Assembly (NCBI GenBank): GCA_949316235.1
Contig: OX438757.1
Span: forward strand, 15,625,505-15,689,504
DNA from: Oegoconia quadripuncta
Taxonomy: Eukaryota > Arthropoda > Insecta > Lepidoptera > Autostichidae
Reading direction: 5' to 3'
DNA length: 64,000 bases
Below are positions 43,816 to 55,385 of this stretch, piece after piece (position 1 is the first letter of the stretch; each line of letters starts with the position of its first letter). The notes beneath the pieces are model-generated. The model made no database searches. It was not told the DNA's origin and worked only from the letters and a program-made list of their open reading frames with translations. The position numbers and the translations under genes are program-made.

Positions 43816-43920
43816 ATCTAACATTATAAATGCGAAAGTTTGAATGCTTATTGTTAGTAGTTCAATCTCGGCAAAACGGATAAACGGATTTGCATGAAAT
43901 TTAGTATATAGGTAGAACTT
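43816..43920 (-). mobile_element. Family K end
   Basis: AACATTATAAATGCGAAAGT and GGATAAACGGATTTGCATGA are the reverse of the 3' half of family K. It abuts the LINE at 43,928. Confidence 0.5.
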
Positions 43921-43927
43921 CTTCTTC

Positions 43928-44115
43928 TTCAATTTAAGAGCTATGCTCTTGTCGGTGGAGTAACAACCACGTCTCTCTACTTTCCGCCCTCGTTTTAACC
44001 TCTTGGTACGACACGACATTCACCTTTTCTTTCATTTTGTCAAAGTAATTACGCCTAGGTCTTCCCCTTCCTCTCTTTCCTTTAATCTTTCGCTCAATTA
44101 TGTTCTTCAAAAAAA
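43928..44115 (-). pseudogene. RTE-like LINE reverse transcriptase, last ~60 codons, frame open
   Basis: One uninterrupted minus-strand frame reads FLKNIIERKIKGKRGRGRPR, RNYFDKMKEKVNVVSYQEVK, TRAESRETWLLLHRQEHSS and stops. The K-(G/R)-RGRPR block followed by a basic/acidic helix and a short HRQ ending is the usual C-terminus of RTE-type reverse transcriptases. No catalytic residues are present because the copy is 5'-truncated. The stretch at 26,883 is the tail of the same family. Confidence 0.75.
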
Positions 44116-44240
44116 TATCGTGTCGTAGGTAGAATATTATACGTAGGATATTTTTTATCTCGATAAAGTGAGTATTTGCCGCGAGATAAATAAATTAAAC
44201 ATTATCCGCTATAAAATTATTTCACGCAAGCGAAGCCGCC
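44116..44240 (-). mobile_element. Family K fragment
   Basis: TCTCGATAAAGTGAGTATTT, GCGAGATAAATAAATTAAAC and GCAAGCGAAGCCGCCGGTGG resemble 23,050-23,140. Confidence 0.45.
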
Positions 44241-45001
44241 GGTGGAAAGCGATTACTTACAAGTATATACATACTTACACGATACAGTAGGTAATAATGA
44301 AATGTGTCTGGAGAAGGTTACTACTTTTTATTCCGAAGCCTATATCTGTCTGTGGCTTTCCTTAAGGTTATTGTTTAGAAGAAGCAGCTACAAGAATGTC
44401 TATAGCAACAAAACTTCTAAAATTACAATTCAAAACTATTTTACAAGTGTAAATTTTACATATGATAGTATAGACATATTGTTTGAGCGAAGTTATTGTT
44501 CCAGTCTTTACCAATAACTAACTATGACCAATTTTATACCTAGTGAGGATGGGGCCAATTCTGAAATCTGCACAGGCCCTAACACGCTGTCTGTACGTGC
44601 GCGTAAATAAAGTAGAGGCGTATGGCCCAAATTCATATCTCAAATCGACGCTCCTGGCATGCTAAAGATTACTGGGAGTTTCATTACAGCATTGAGACAG
44701 AAAAATATACCAGCTGGTAAATGCTGGAGATTTGATATCCCACGAAATGTAGGTTCGGACCTGAGTTGCATTTTTGATATTTCTTAGTTTGTTTTCTATT
44801 AGTTATTTTGAATCTGTTGACTATTTCATCAAAACGTCAAATCTGTTTCATTACACGCAAAATATTATGTACAAGAATTTGACTAACGACATGAAGTATT
44901 CAGTTTTAAATATAAAGCTGAATAGATCTCAATCTAACTTTATAATATAAATGCGAAAGTTTGGATGTTTGATTGTTTGTTTGTAGCTCAGTCACGGCGA
45001 A
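44241..45001. other. No recognisable feature except a family K scrap
   Basis: TTTATAATATAAATGCGAAA at 44,939 is the end of family K. A 91-codon frame at 44,242-44,517 shows no domain. Confidence 0.4.
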
Positions 45002-45315
45002 TGGGTTACCACTTGACCTTAATCACCTTAATGTTAAGTGAAGATGAGGCCAAAGTGGAAGCGTACTGACCCGGAAAACCCATCGTAATTCGGGGGCTGG
45101 CTATCTTATCTCTCACAACTGGTACACAACAATGCTATTAACATTGCTTTTTGGCAGCAGACTTAGATGAGATGGTGGTAGATAGCCAGGCGGACATTTT
45201 GAAATGCTCTACCACCAACCAAACCGAGTAGTAAACATGTACCCCGCTGGCGAACGAAACCACGACCTCCGATTCGTTAACCCTATATTGTTTACATTGG
45301 GCCATGGAGAGGTTA
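45002..45315 (-). mobile_element. SINE A, diverged
   Basis: The body is complete on the minus strand. The head (CCTCTCCATGGCCCAATGT) and box B region (GGTTTCGTTCGCCAGCGGGG) are mutated, so the internal promoter is probably dead. The 3' end lacks the A run and merges into GTCACGGCGAATGGG. Confidence 0.85.
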
Positions 45316-46531
45316 TTTAAGATCTCGCGATTCGAGGGTAGGTTCTTAGCCACGTTTCCTGAAATTAGTTATGCCGTTTGATTCAAACTTTGAAGATAAT
45401 TAGCTTTTACCACAGTTGATTTATCTGGAATATTCATTTGTTTTCTCGGGGGTATAGCCCAGGGAAAATACGGTAAAAAATTAGGTAAGCTAGACATAAT
45501 TCAGAACCTACTTATATAGTTGCTATCTTATAGAGGTATATTAGAGATGTATATTTGAAATGATATAACTAAGCCTAAAAACGAGAGCTTAGTCTAGGTT
45601 TTTTTACAAAATCCTATTATAAATTTGTATCTTAATAACAATAAATACTAGCTGATATTTAATTAGGTAGACTCTTGTTAAACACAGTTAACTTATTGAT
45701 GGATAAAAAACTAAGTATTTTATACTTAGGCATGCATGTGTTTTTAGATGAAAATGTCGTTGAGCTGTATTGCTTAAGAAATAAAAATGAGAACTAATAT
45801 TTTGTAACGATAATTTCCCCTAAATGTTTTGAATTCAAAGAAATACCCATAAATTGAGCATTTTTTTTAAAGAAACACATTTTTCAATTTCAACTTATTT
45901 GGAAATATATATAGTACTTGCGTTTCTTACGAATGCTTAATGTTTAGCAATTGTTACTACGATATTGACGACCGATTGGTGTATTGGATAGTGACCCTAT
46001 CAGCGAACCCAAGGCGACTTATGTGACGTGCAAGTTTATCTTTATTTCTTGTCTTGAGCTAATTTTTATTACTATTTTTCCTAAATGATGCTATATTTTT
46101 TTTGACATATATTAGATTTTCAAAAATGTACTGTGACGATAAGGTTAGAATATTATACTCTTTAAATATGTCTCTAAGTGACACTGCAGGTGTCAATTGA
46201 TTGGATGGCATAATCATTTGTTCAATGTTTTATAAATGTTCAATTTATTGTCTTGTAACAGAAACTACCAGATTTTAGGGCTGCATCTAATCGAAACTCG
46301 GATGCAGAATCGATATCGCCACTCGCTGCAATCAAAACGGGTAAAACTACACGACCACTGTGCAAATGGACTACGTAGTCAGCTTTCCCGAGGAACCGTT
46401 GGAAGTGTGCTACAAAAACTTTGATTATCCACCGACAATGTTTGCTGCATCTCTTTCCGCTTCTCTCTTTGTAAGTGTATAGAGAAACAAATTGAAAATT
46501 TAGAATACTAGCCCAGGGAAAATACGTTTAG
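45316..46531. other. SINE B head relic at 45,967-46,013; otherwise featureless
   Basis: GACGACCGATTGGTGTATTG, GATAGTGACCC and TATCAGCGAACCCAAGG are the first 47 bases of a SINE B head. TTCTTAGCCACGTTTCCTGA at 45,344 echoes 11,030. A 62-codon frame at 46,236 is not recognised. Confidence 0.55.
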
Positions 46532-46722
46532 ACCTTTTTTTTTTATATGAGAGGGCGGCAAACGAGCATGCGGGTCACCTGATGGAAAGCAATCACCGCC
46601 GCCCATGGACACCCGCAACACCAAAAGGGTCACAGATGCGTTGCCGGCCTTTGAGGAAGGTGTAGGCTCGTTTCTTGAAGGTTCCAATGTCGTACTCGTT
46701 CGGGAATACCGCTGCCGGAAGA
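46532..46722 (-). mobile_element. CR1-like LINE 3' end
   Basis: Identical in order and nearly in sequence to 25,317-25,500: T run, GAGAGGGCGGCAAACGAGCA, CGCCGCCCATGGACACCCGC and TCGGGAATACCGCTGCCGGA. It is truncated inside the codons for [11 protein letters not shown]. Its closeness to the 25.3-kb copy suggests a young family. Confidence 0.82.
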
Positions 46723-46800
46723 CGCATAACCACATAATAATATTCTTGAAACATTGAATAAAGTGTTGTAAATTTAATAATAATGTAATGTTTTTTTATA

Positions 46801-47028
46801 TATTTAATATATATTCACCACACACCAATCATCTAGTCCCAAACTAAGCAAAGCTTGTACGATGGATACTAGATTACGGATAAACATACATAAATATTTA
46901 TATAAACATCCATGACTCGGGAATAAATGTTTATATTCATCACACAAACATATGCCCCTAGCGGGATTCAAACCCGCGATTTTGGTATATCAGTCAGGTT
47001 TCTAACCACTATACCAAACAGGTCGTCT
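46801..47028 (-). mobile_element. SINE B, full-length
   Basis: Minus strand: GACGACCTGTTTGGTATAGT, CGCGGGTTTGAATCCCGCTA, GTTTGTGTGATGAATATAAA, CATGGATGTTTATATAAATA, AGCTTTGCTTAGTTTGGGAC, ending ...ATATATATTAAATA. It is the best copy for a family consensus. Confidence 0.9.
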
Positions 47029-48990
47029 AATACTAAACACACTCAAATACTAAATACACACGCACCTATATGAGCGCATAAAATCGCTCTCGGTTCTGGT
47101 AAAAAAACTGTCGTCCCTAACGTGATCATTAAAAGCTCCAAACTCTGAAAGCTTAAATGTCGCAATAAGTTTTATATTTAAGCTACAAAAAAGTCAAAGG
47201 CGCTGAAAACCTGATCGAGCAAAACTTCACTAAGCGGCTTATCTTACAAAACCTTGGGGACGCGGAAAGGCGTATTATGCGAAACTGGGCCATTCTACAC
47301 AGTGAGTCCAACATCCTTACTCTATAGGGTTGGCGTAATTGCTTGTCAAAAAAATGTTGATTCGTAAACACAGACAAAACCGATTCACTTAGCCATAGTT
47401 TCGAATCTTCACCAATTCATTCATTCATTCGACCGGTCACTCGATCATGCGTTCATCGGGTCGCTTGGCAGAGGGGGGCATTCAATCAAAGACTACAATG
47501 TATATACGGAGATAGACGGGTATGTTGGCGTTTGCAAGCGATTTGGGTTCACAGCGCCATCTATCCGCAATGATGTGTAACTAATCTCGTCAAGGTCATG
47601 AAACCTAGCCGTACCTACCTAAACCTGGCAGCTTGATAGTTACTTCAGAGATTTATTTTCAATGAAACATTGAAATTTCAATTGTTTCATCAAAATTTCA
47701 ATGCTGTCATCGAAAATAAACCTCCGTATACACATATTATCTAGTTAGGTATCGGTATGTAATAAAACACAATTGGAAATGGAAAGTGAAAAAAATGCGC
47801 GTACACATCCAACGACAGCTGACATTTTTCTCAGTGTTGCCAAATCATCATTACTTTATGTGTTTTACTTTCACAAAACCTAATGCTATCTCAAATATGA
47901 AAATTTAATAACTAGGCAAGAAAAAAATCACTTTAAATATACTTAGGTACATATAGTTTATTTGTTTTTGAGAAAATATAGACTTTAAATATTTTACATG
48001 GTAATCATGGTATAAACAAGTTATGACATATGGCGGCTAGGTGGCGCTAGTCTCTATTGGGACGGGAGTATTTGTTCTAAGAGACCACATCATGCATTCA
48101 ATCACGTACGGCTGAAGTGATAAGACGTGTAGTGAACAAGTTGATGCAAATACTGTAAGTAGTTTTGATTATAACTTTACATGTGATATAAAAAACCATT
48201 CGAGTGTAACCGTTATTTTACTTCAATAGTTAAGTTGAAGGACCTAAATAAAAGTGGGTAATTAATCCACGTATAATTCAATATCAGAAATAAATATGTG
48301 ATCATTCTCGATGTGTAATGTTTTACTTAGTTAACCCGATAATATTAAGTATAGTTAAAACTTACCTTCTGATTTATCTAATATAATTATTAAGGTTTAT
48401 GACCTGATTTAAATCGAAAGCATTATAGTTCAATGATATGCTAATGTCTTTTTACTAAAAGTTTAGAATTTAAATTATTTTGTGAACTAAAAATAATAAA
48501 AAAAAAATAGTTATGATGTCATATTCATTTATTCATGCTTTCATGTGTTAACATTAGGTCTTACATAAAACAGTAGTACATACATGAAACGCTGTAAGGG
48601 CGCGGCAAATTCTAAACTTAATCTAAAATATAATTAATTGTATTTATTATTCCTATTATAACAACTTAATACTTTCTATATACGTTGATAGGCTGTACTA
48701 TCTACCACTAATACTAATAGGATATATGATAGGTTGTAAAAAAAAGCCTGTACTAGGTAATGCCAGCGACATAGTAAAGCATTGCAAAATATCCACTTTA
48801 TAGGAAGTAATATACTTAGAGGTAGGTATAATAATCTGATTCAAACCAAAAGAGAATTCGTTCACAAAAGATTTGTTTTAGTTTGTAAATTTTAATTTTT
48901 TAACTAAATTCAATCAAAAGCAGGATGTTCTACGGTTGACTGTATATTTTTAAGTATGTTCGTTCACCGGTCACTCCGAGATCTAGCATC
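47029..48990. other. Nearly featureless 2 kb; weak inverted repeat at 47,649-47,730
   Basis: TTTATTTTCAATGAAACATT (47,653) pairs imperfectly with the reverse of ATGCTGTCATCGAAAATAAA (47,702). Elsewhere only short frames. GGTGGCGCTAGTCTCTATTG (48,041) and CAGCGCCATCTATCCGC (47,552) are short motifs common in insect intergenic DNA. Confidence 0.45.
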
Positions 48991-49159
48991 GGCTGATTTG
49001 AGTAATTCTTTTTGCAAATGTAAGAGGTTACATATCGAATTATGTTGATAAGAGCATTGAGTGGCGCTCTCTACGGCAACTTTGAGAAATAAACGGCACG
49101 CCAGAAGTAAATAAGTATCTCTTTAACTTCTGTAATCAAGAGCAATTAGGGGATAAATA

Positions 49160-49529
49160 TATTGGGTCGTTACCTATGAAATTGGAGTTTTTTTTTCTTT
49201 CAAAATCAAAAATCAAAATCAAAAATATTTTATTCAATGTAGGATACAAAAATATCACTTATTGAAAGTCAACATGTTATTTTTTTTTTAACAAAGCTCT
49301 TTTCATGTGCTTCTCATAATCATTTCTTAGATTCGCTGAAACTTTTATAAAGCGGTTACTTTTAAAAATTAACGCTGCCTATACTTAACTTATGTTATCC
49401 GATAATACACACAAAGTTTAGCTAAATTTGGATTTGCCGTTCCCAAAAAAAAGTCAAAAATGTTTGTGTGGAGAAAACAGTCTTAATGAAATTCTTCATA
49501 CAAAACGCCTTTCATAGGTAAGGACCTAA
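49160..49529 (+). mobile_element. Family E MITE interrupted by a family F LINE tail
   Basis: TTGGGTCGTTACCTATGAAA starts it and CATAGGTAAGGACC ends it. The middle (about 49,196-49,290) is replaced by CAAAATCAAAAATCAAAATC, AAAAATATTTTATTCAATGT and related sequence, a non-LTR 3' end with an AAATC-type tail. Confidence 0.72.
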
Positions 49530-49814
49530 TATTTAGCAGTCTTTCGTATTTTTTTAGGTGCTGAATAACATGATACATGACAACCCTAATACTGTCCCGC
49601 TTTTCGTTGCAACACGAGTTAACTACCCACACCAGTCCTAGACATGAGTTATTTTGTTTTCGCTAAAAGCTGTATCTCCTTATACGCCTTTAATCAAGCA
49701 CAGTGCTTATGTATTATCAAATGTACATACAAATATAATTGGTCAGAGTGAGTTGATCGCAATATGTTTACGAAAATTTAGTGTAAGCAAAAATCTAGAA
49801 TCGTTTGAGAAAAC

Positions 49815-50470
49815 ATACATACATAATGTCACGCCTGTTTCCCGTAGGGGTAGGCAGAGAACACAGACTTCCACTTGCTACGATCCTGACACACCTCTTC
49901 TGCTTCCTTCACTCTCATAAGGTTGTTCATACATGCTCGTCGGTTTAGGGTACTCTTGACTTGGCCTTTCTTTAAAACGTCCCCGATTTGATCATAGTAC
50001 GTTCGCCGTGGTCTTCCCCTACCAACACTACCATCCACATTCGCTTTGTATATCTCTTTCGTAAGTCTTCTTTCATTCATCCTCTCCACATGTCCAAACC
50101 ATCTCACCTTTTCAATCATTGTCACTACATCTTCGTTCACACTGCTTAACTCCCTAATTACACTATTTCTGATTCTATCTTTCAGAGTCACCCCATTCAA
50201 CCTTCTCAATGATCTCATTTCCACTGCATCTATTCTACCTTCATTCTTCTTTTGCCATACCCAGCATTCACTCCCGTAAGTCAGTGTTGGAACCAGCACC
50301 CAGCCATGAACAGCCGGACGAGCTTTTTTAGACACATTCTGGCTCCTCTGTGCTCCATTTACCTGATTTCCGGCATTCACTCTTCTTTCGATGTCCTTCT
50401 CACACTTACCATCCCTTGTAAACAGTGAACCCAAATACACAAACTCACGCACTTGCTCCACTTTTAAGAA
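49815..50470 (-). pseudogene. RTE-like LINE reverse transcriptase C-terminal domain, 210-codon open frame
   Basis: This is the longest open frame in the window (50,461 to 49,829). In order it shows [15 protein letters not shown] and [13 protein letters not shown] (about residues 4-39), [20 protein letters not shown] (about 60-79), [20 protein letters not shown] (about 81-100), [15 protein letters not shown] (about 118-132), [13 protein letters not shown] (about 147-159), and [20 protein letters not shown] (about 173-192). FxYLGS, YGSExW, RWFGHVxRM and GRGRPR are the standard landmarks downstream of the catalytic YADD box in RTE-type reverse transcriptases. The start methionine is internal to the real protein: the copy is 5'-truncated at about 50,470 and lacks endonuclease and catalytic domains. 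The open frame suggests a fairly young insertion. The 3' end reads GGCGTGACATTATGTATGTA. Confidence 0.88.
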
Positions 50471-50949
50471 AAACAGTGATTACATAATGTTACCTTAATT
50501 GTGTTGACGACTGTACAAGGAGGAAAAACTAACCCAAAACTATTTTCATTTAAATGTGAATAAATATAATTAATATAATAAATTCTAGAACCTCCCAATG
50601 ATTTAATCATACTAGAGCTCCTGACTATTTGAGTTACACCGTTTGGCTCAAAGCCGTATTTGTGTTGGGCGCCTCGTACAGCCTGAATTCTAAATGATGA
50701 ATATCTGGGAATTTTACAGTGAGAACTTACCTTATTGGGTATTTGAAATTCAAATTCACGGGTAACTATCTCACGGAGTCGGTTGTTTATACAGATCGAG
50801 TTTCAGCTGGCGGTATTGTTTGAATGCTTATGTAAATGCTGCGACGAATGTGGTGGTATGTTTTTCTTTAATTACTTGTACGTGTTCTTCATAACTTATT
50901 AACGTTTATGAACTTTATAAATAAGTATATAGAGTAAGTGTTGTGTGTA
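50471..50949. other. No recognisable feature
   Basis: Short frames only. Confidence 0.35.
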
Positions 50950-51195
50950 ATAGTACCAACCCGTTTCTTGGTGCTGTAAAAGGCGACTAAGGGACTTTCC
51001 ACCAAAAAACATCTATAGATTTGCACGATTGCTCGCCCCCTGTCACGTGTGCATTTCTGTTTATTTCATAAGGCGAATCGTGAATGTCGTTTGAATCATT
51101 AAACTCTTAATGTTTGGAACACCTAAACACTATTGTTTGGGATATCTCTGACCACCCCATTTGGGATAAAAGTCGTGACGTATGTATAAAGAGTA
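50950..51195 (+). mobile_element. Family I SINE-like repeat
   Basis: TAGTACCAACCCGTTTCTTG, GGCGACTAAGGGACTTTCCA, ACATCTATAGATTTGCACGA, CACCTAAACACTATTGTTTG and GGGATAAAAGTCGTGACGTA are collinear with 17,497-17,760. Confidence 0.68.
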
Positions 51196-51589
51196 ATTGT
51201 AATTTCGTGAATGTAAGTGTTTTCGCCTTAGGCTCCACTGAAAACCAGCGTTGTAGTCTAACTTCTAGGCTGCAACTTATGCTGAGAAGGAGACCTTCTT
51301 TGATACCAGTTTGCGACACCGAAAATTAATTTTTAAGGACTGTAGTCTATAAGTGAAACTGCTTAGATATTTTTATTGTATACTGTAAACTACATTATGA
51401 GATGGGAGTGGAGTACCTATCCTATTACATGAAACTGTTTTGTGTACTACTTTTGTCTCACTCGGTCCCAAATTCACTGTGTACATTTTCACATTTCATG
51501 TAAAAATAATATGTGTGTCGCTAAATGGGTCAACTAAACTTTTCTTATTCTTATAATGAAACGAATGAAATGGATACCTTTAAAGTTCT
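51196..51589. other. No recognisable feature
   Basis: Overlapping 70-codon frames on both strands at 51,107-51,329 have no domain support. Confidence 0.35.
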
Positions 51590-51800
51590 GTAACGCCCGA
51601 TTTATTTGTACATCGTCCTCTCTAAGCGACCTTTGTTGAGCGACTTGTTTCTCCGGAGACAACCGACGACATCGCTCCACGTCTTGGCTTAGTTCACATC
51701 AGCCTATCAGACATGTCGGGCGAAGTCGGGCGAAGTTTGGCAACGTCGCCGAGAACACGTGTCGCTCGACAAATGTTCCCTAGTGGACACGCGGCTTTAT
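51590..51800. other. GC-rich block of unknown nature
   Basis: A direct decamer repeat GTCGGGCGAAGTCGGGCGAA (51,717-51,736) sits among GCGACTTGTTTCTCCGGAGA, GTCGCTCGACAAATGTTCCC and TAGTGGACACGCGGC. It is sharply richer in GC and CpG than its surroundings. It may be an unrecognised DNA-transposon end (the repeated GTCGC/GCGAC strings hint at this). Confidence 0.35.
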
Positions 51801-51819
51801 GGTTGCTGGTAGAGTAAAA

Positions 51820-51880
51820 TGGGACCAAACCGTCTCTTTCCAAGGGTGACGCAAAAGGCGACTAAGGGGTAGTGAGTATA
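51820..51880 (+). mobile_element. Family I 5' fragment
   Basis: GGGACCAAACCGTCTCTTTC then AAGGCGACTAAGGGGTAGTG matches the start of the 50,950 copy. Confidence 0.5.
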
Positions 51881-52190
51881 CTTCTAAGAATATCAGCGAG
51901 GCGTCATCTCGTTTTTTTATGGATGATGGCGATTTAGGTGATGTAATAAGCTGAGGACAAAATAAGAAGGACTTTAAAAAATAAATTACAATTACAAAAA
52001 AACATAGACAAAGAATATCTAAATAATACACTAAGAATAATAATAATAGTGTACTACACTTAGCCCTATGACAAAAGATCCATCTTGGGTCTTGGTTGGG
52101 TTGAATAAAAATATTTTACAACATTCCAATAAAAGCAGGATGCACTGTATTATGCTTATATAAAATAAAATGTATTATGATTAATAAACC

Positions 52191-52436
52191 TAACTTGAGA
52201 CCTAAAACGCACGTGGATACTCAAGGAGTACTCACTTGAGAGGTGCGCCGAGGAGATAAACGAAACTCAAGACTATCATTAATTTGCCGCTGAGGCGAAT
52301 ACTTGAGAAGTGATCTCAGTTGAGTAGACCTCAAGATTGGTTTATAAATTAGCACGAATCTTGAGATAGCGTCAACTTCTTAAGACGTATCTCGGGTGAT
52401 ACAGCCTCAAGACTTGTATTGAGATTGGTTTATTAA
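52191..52436. mobile_element. MITE family J, copy 1
   Basis: Starts TTAATAAACCTAACTTGAGA and ends GAGATTGGTTTATTAA, giving inverted ends of about 11 bp (TTAATAAACC). Inside are ACTCACTTGAGAGGTGCGC and GAGTAGACCTCAAGATTGGT. Collinear with 56,798-57,053. The interior repeats CTCAAG/CTTGAG many times in both orientations. Confidence 0.75.
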
Positions 52437-52768
52437 TACGGGCCATAGTGTGTGCCCACTTGTCGCGAATAAACTATTTTATTTCTTTATAAAACGTTAA
52501 AATTATAGTTAGATTCAAACTTACGAACATTAATCACGATTACGTGGTGTGCGACATCAAACTGTTTAACTAGGTTAGTTATTAGTTCAGGGCATGTTTG
52601 AACATGCTTTGTATTCCTGAGTCCCTATTGTTTGACTCAGATCTTAACTGGCAAGTCTAGGTCAGCACTGGATTATTTAACGTAAACGAGTAATGTACAG
52701 CGAAGTTTCCAAGTGAACGCAGAATAATATTTCATTCTAGGGGCGATTTGCCCTAAATATTACTACCA
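52437..52768. other. No recognisable feature
   Basis: No frame or repeat of note. Confidence 0.35.
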
Positions 52769-53099
52769 TTAACCGCCTCCTTGGCTTAATGTAAACAACA
52801 TTGGGTTTACGAATCGGAGGTTGCGGGTTCGATCCCCAGCGGGGTACATGTTTAAGTACTCGGTTTGGTTGGTGGTAGGGCATTTTAAATGTCCGCCTGG
52901 CTAGCTACCACCATATTATCTAAATCTGCCGCCAAGTAGCAATGTTAATAGCACTGTTGTGTTCCGGTTGTCAGATATTATATAAGTTAGCCAGTCCCCC
53001 AAATGTGTTGGGGTTTCCGGGTCAGTACGCTTCCACCTTCGAACTCATCATCAGATGTGAATGAGGTCAAGTACGAACCCGTCGTGAATAAAAAAAAAC
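52769..53099 (+). mobile_element. SINE A, full-length
   Basis: The head TTAACCGCCTCCTTGGCTTA and box B GGGTTCGATCCCCAGCGGGG are followed by the full body. The CTTCACTTAA part is deleted near the end (CATCATCAGATGTGAATGAG). It ends GTGAATAAAAAAAA. Confidence 0.9.
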
Positions 53100-53524
53100 C
53101 ATAAGTTTGGTGATCGCATCGTGGTATCGTGAACAGGTGGTAAGGTCTTATAGGTTTTAAGGTTAACAGCACACAACTCCCACTGTCGCTCCTATATTGT
53201 AAGATAAACAGTGTAATTACACGGGACTACTGAAGGTAGACGATGACCGACGTGACTCTATTGCTACCTTGGGCAGGCGTCTGTCATTCGCTACGGCCAC
53301 GAGTTACATATCTGCAACTTCGCGTATTGTCCACGATACAAACCGACACAGTGGGCCTGTAGTATATTGATAACCTCGCCTTATATCGGTGTTTAACCGT
53401 AGCGTAATGGTTTACTGCAAAATAAACGCATATCGCTTAGCCAGCGCCGATACCAATATTATAAGTAGGTTTGTTCGTAATTAGGCTTGTTCGTGCAACA
53501 TCACAATAGACAACGAGTCTTATT
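53100..53524. other. No recognisable feature
   Basis: A moderately GC-rich patch at about 53,215-53,350 without a frame of note. Confidence 0.35.
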
Positions 53525-53785
53525 TACGGAACCCCCCGTCCACGACCAACCACCATCTTTAATACCACATGGCGACCAACCACATCACCACAGGCTACTT
53601 CGGGCTCGGATTCATCTGGACAACTACTCTGATGGTACATGACAGCCAGGGTTTGATAATGGAGCCGGTAGGTGGCCATGGGAATTCTGTACTAAAACGA
53701 CGCAACCCCATACAGTCTGAGCTATTTACCCGTCTGCTCCAGGAAGGAAGGGTAATGTTTTTGGAGTGTATGTATGTATGTAGAT
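53525..53785 (+). repeat. Probable LINE-type repeat
   Basis: CAGGGTTTGATAATGGAGCC, GGTGGCCATGGGAATTCTGT and AGGAAGGAAGGGTAATGTTT recur in parts at 10,875, 25,987 and (reversed) 62,865. An 86-codon frame crosses it but shows no domain. I treat it as 3' LINE sequence. Confidence 0.45.
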
Positions 53786-54317
53786 TTCTATGTTACCTCC
53801 TGCACACTAAATGGATTGACCCATTTTGAAGTGCAAGGTGTCATTAGATTCGTCTTTCGTCTTTCGTCTTGATGATTGATGATCTTGATATTTGCCGCTA
53901 ATAGTGTTTGTCTCGTAGTAGGTATGTGAAACTATATAAGGGTTCTTTTTTGTATCTTTTAAGATACGGATCCGTATAAACAGGTAAATGCTTTTCATAT
54001 TTTCATACACTTTTCATTAGGGTTCCGTAGCCAATTGTAACTTAACTAAAATATTTGAAATAAATGACAAATTTACTAAACCCAAATTTACTCCGTTTCG
54101 TACTTCAATGCTCAGGTAGGATAGAAGACATCTCTTAAAATATAAGTCCACCCTTGTATATGACGTATCGTTTGTACTCTGTTATATGGAATATATTGGT
54201 GCAATAAAGATTACTAAGAAACAGTTAAACATGTTCAAAACATGAACAAGAACCTTGACCCATGATTAATTTAAAACATAAAAAATCGCACTCAAATTGG
54301 ATCACACGTTATTAACA
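53786..54317. other. No recognisable feature
   Basis: AT-rich, short frames. Confidence 0.35.
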
Positions 54318-54319
54318 TA

Positions 54320-54737
54320 TTGGGTATTTACCTATGAAATTGGCGTTTTGTATGAAGAATTTCATTAAGACTGTTTTCTCCATTACAAACATTTCTGATT
54401 TTTTTTTGGGAACGGCAGATCCAAATTTAGCTAAAGTTTGTATGTATTATCGGATAACATTAAGTATAGGCAGCGTTAATTTTTAAAAGTAACCGCTTTA
54501 TAAAAGTTTCAGCTAATCTAAGAAATTATTATGGGAAGCACATGAAAAGAGCTCTGTTCAAATTTTTTTTTATTATGTGATTCAGCCCAGAAATTAAAAA
54601 ATATTTCATGTGAAACCTTGAAATAATATTCCATTTTCCAAATAAAAACAAATTTTGATATAGCTTTGAAAATCGCAGGAATTGGTACATTATGATTAAC
54701 GAAAAAAAAAACTCCAATTTCATAGGTAAAGACCCAA
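54320..54737 (-). mobile_element. Family E mariner-type MITE, complete
   Basis: Both ends are intact: TTGGGTATTTACCTATGAAA on the left and TTTCATAGGTAAAGACCCAA on the right, with TA on each side (54,318-54,319 and 54,738-54,739). It is 418 bp with no transposase and is the reference copy for the family. The strand is given relative to copies 1 and 2. Confidence 0.88.
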
Positions 54738-54739
54738 TA

Positions 54740-55261
54740 CATCCGGACTAAGACTGAACACATACGCACAACGCCATCAGATAATAACACCCGTTGTTTT
54801 AATGCAAAAACAGAACTACGGACAATCCTATGGGGTAAGAGGTGAAGCTTGGTTCCCTGCTATCGTGCACACCACGGACTGCGCCTGGATGCAGAGAGGT
54901 AGCAAAATATTACCCCAAGTAAAAGTGCTAGCAATAAGAGTAGAATAAACGCTTGAAAGCTCGGAAATGTGACGGCTCGAGACGAGGTCGCTGTAGCACA
55001 CCGGACGGACTACTGAATTTAGGTCATCAAGCATGAGTTCGCGTTTCTCCCTCCAATTTTCACACTTCCATAAAATGTAATGTGATGATTACTCCACGTC
55101 GCCAGTCACAATACAGGAAAGTGGGTTATCCAATGAATTAGTAGGTTTTAATCAATTTTAAGTGGGTTTATCCGCACGGTATTCCTTTCAAGTCCTTTCG
55201 GAATGAATAAGCCGATTCTAATGAAACTTTATACGTATAAAGCACGTATATAGATGTAAAA
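54740..55261. other. No recognisable feature
   Basis: A 68-codon minus frame at 54,828-55,034 is not recognised. Confidence 0.35.
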
Positions 55262-55385
55262 AGAAGTTAAAAAAGTAAAACCCGACTCCTAAAAGAATTA
55301 AAAGGAAATGAAATTGGAGAACTGCAAGAACGCCAATGACACCTCTTGTGTTCGGATCGGATCTGTAGTTCAGAATTATGCTCAA
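55262..55385 (-). mobile_element. Old LINE-type fragment (family G-like)
   Basis: AGTTAAAAAAGTAAAACCCG then ACTCCTAAAAGAATTAAAAG and GAACGCCAATGACACCTCTT. The GTTAAAAAAGTAAAACCCGACTC junction is typical of this repeat. Orientation uncertain. Confidence 0.45.

Noticed and set aside
48120..48165. A GTAAGT-type splice donor at about 48,155 suggesting a 5' exon
   Set aside because: A lone hexamer without a start codon context, acceptor or coding sequence is expected by chance in 64 kb.
49829..50461. A 210-codon open frame as a host protein gene
   Set aside because: Its motifs (FVYLGS, YGSECW, RWFGHV, GRGRPR) are those of an RTE-type reverse transcriptase C-terminus, and related broken copies lie at 20.97 and 40.76 kb.
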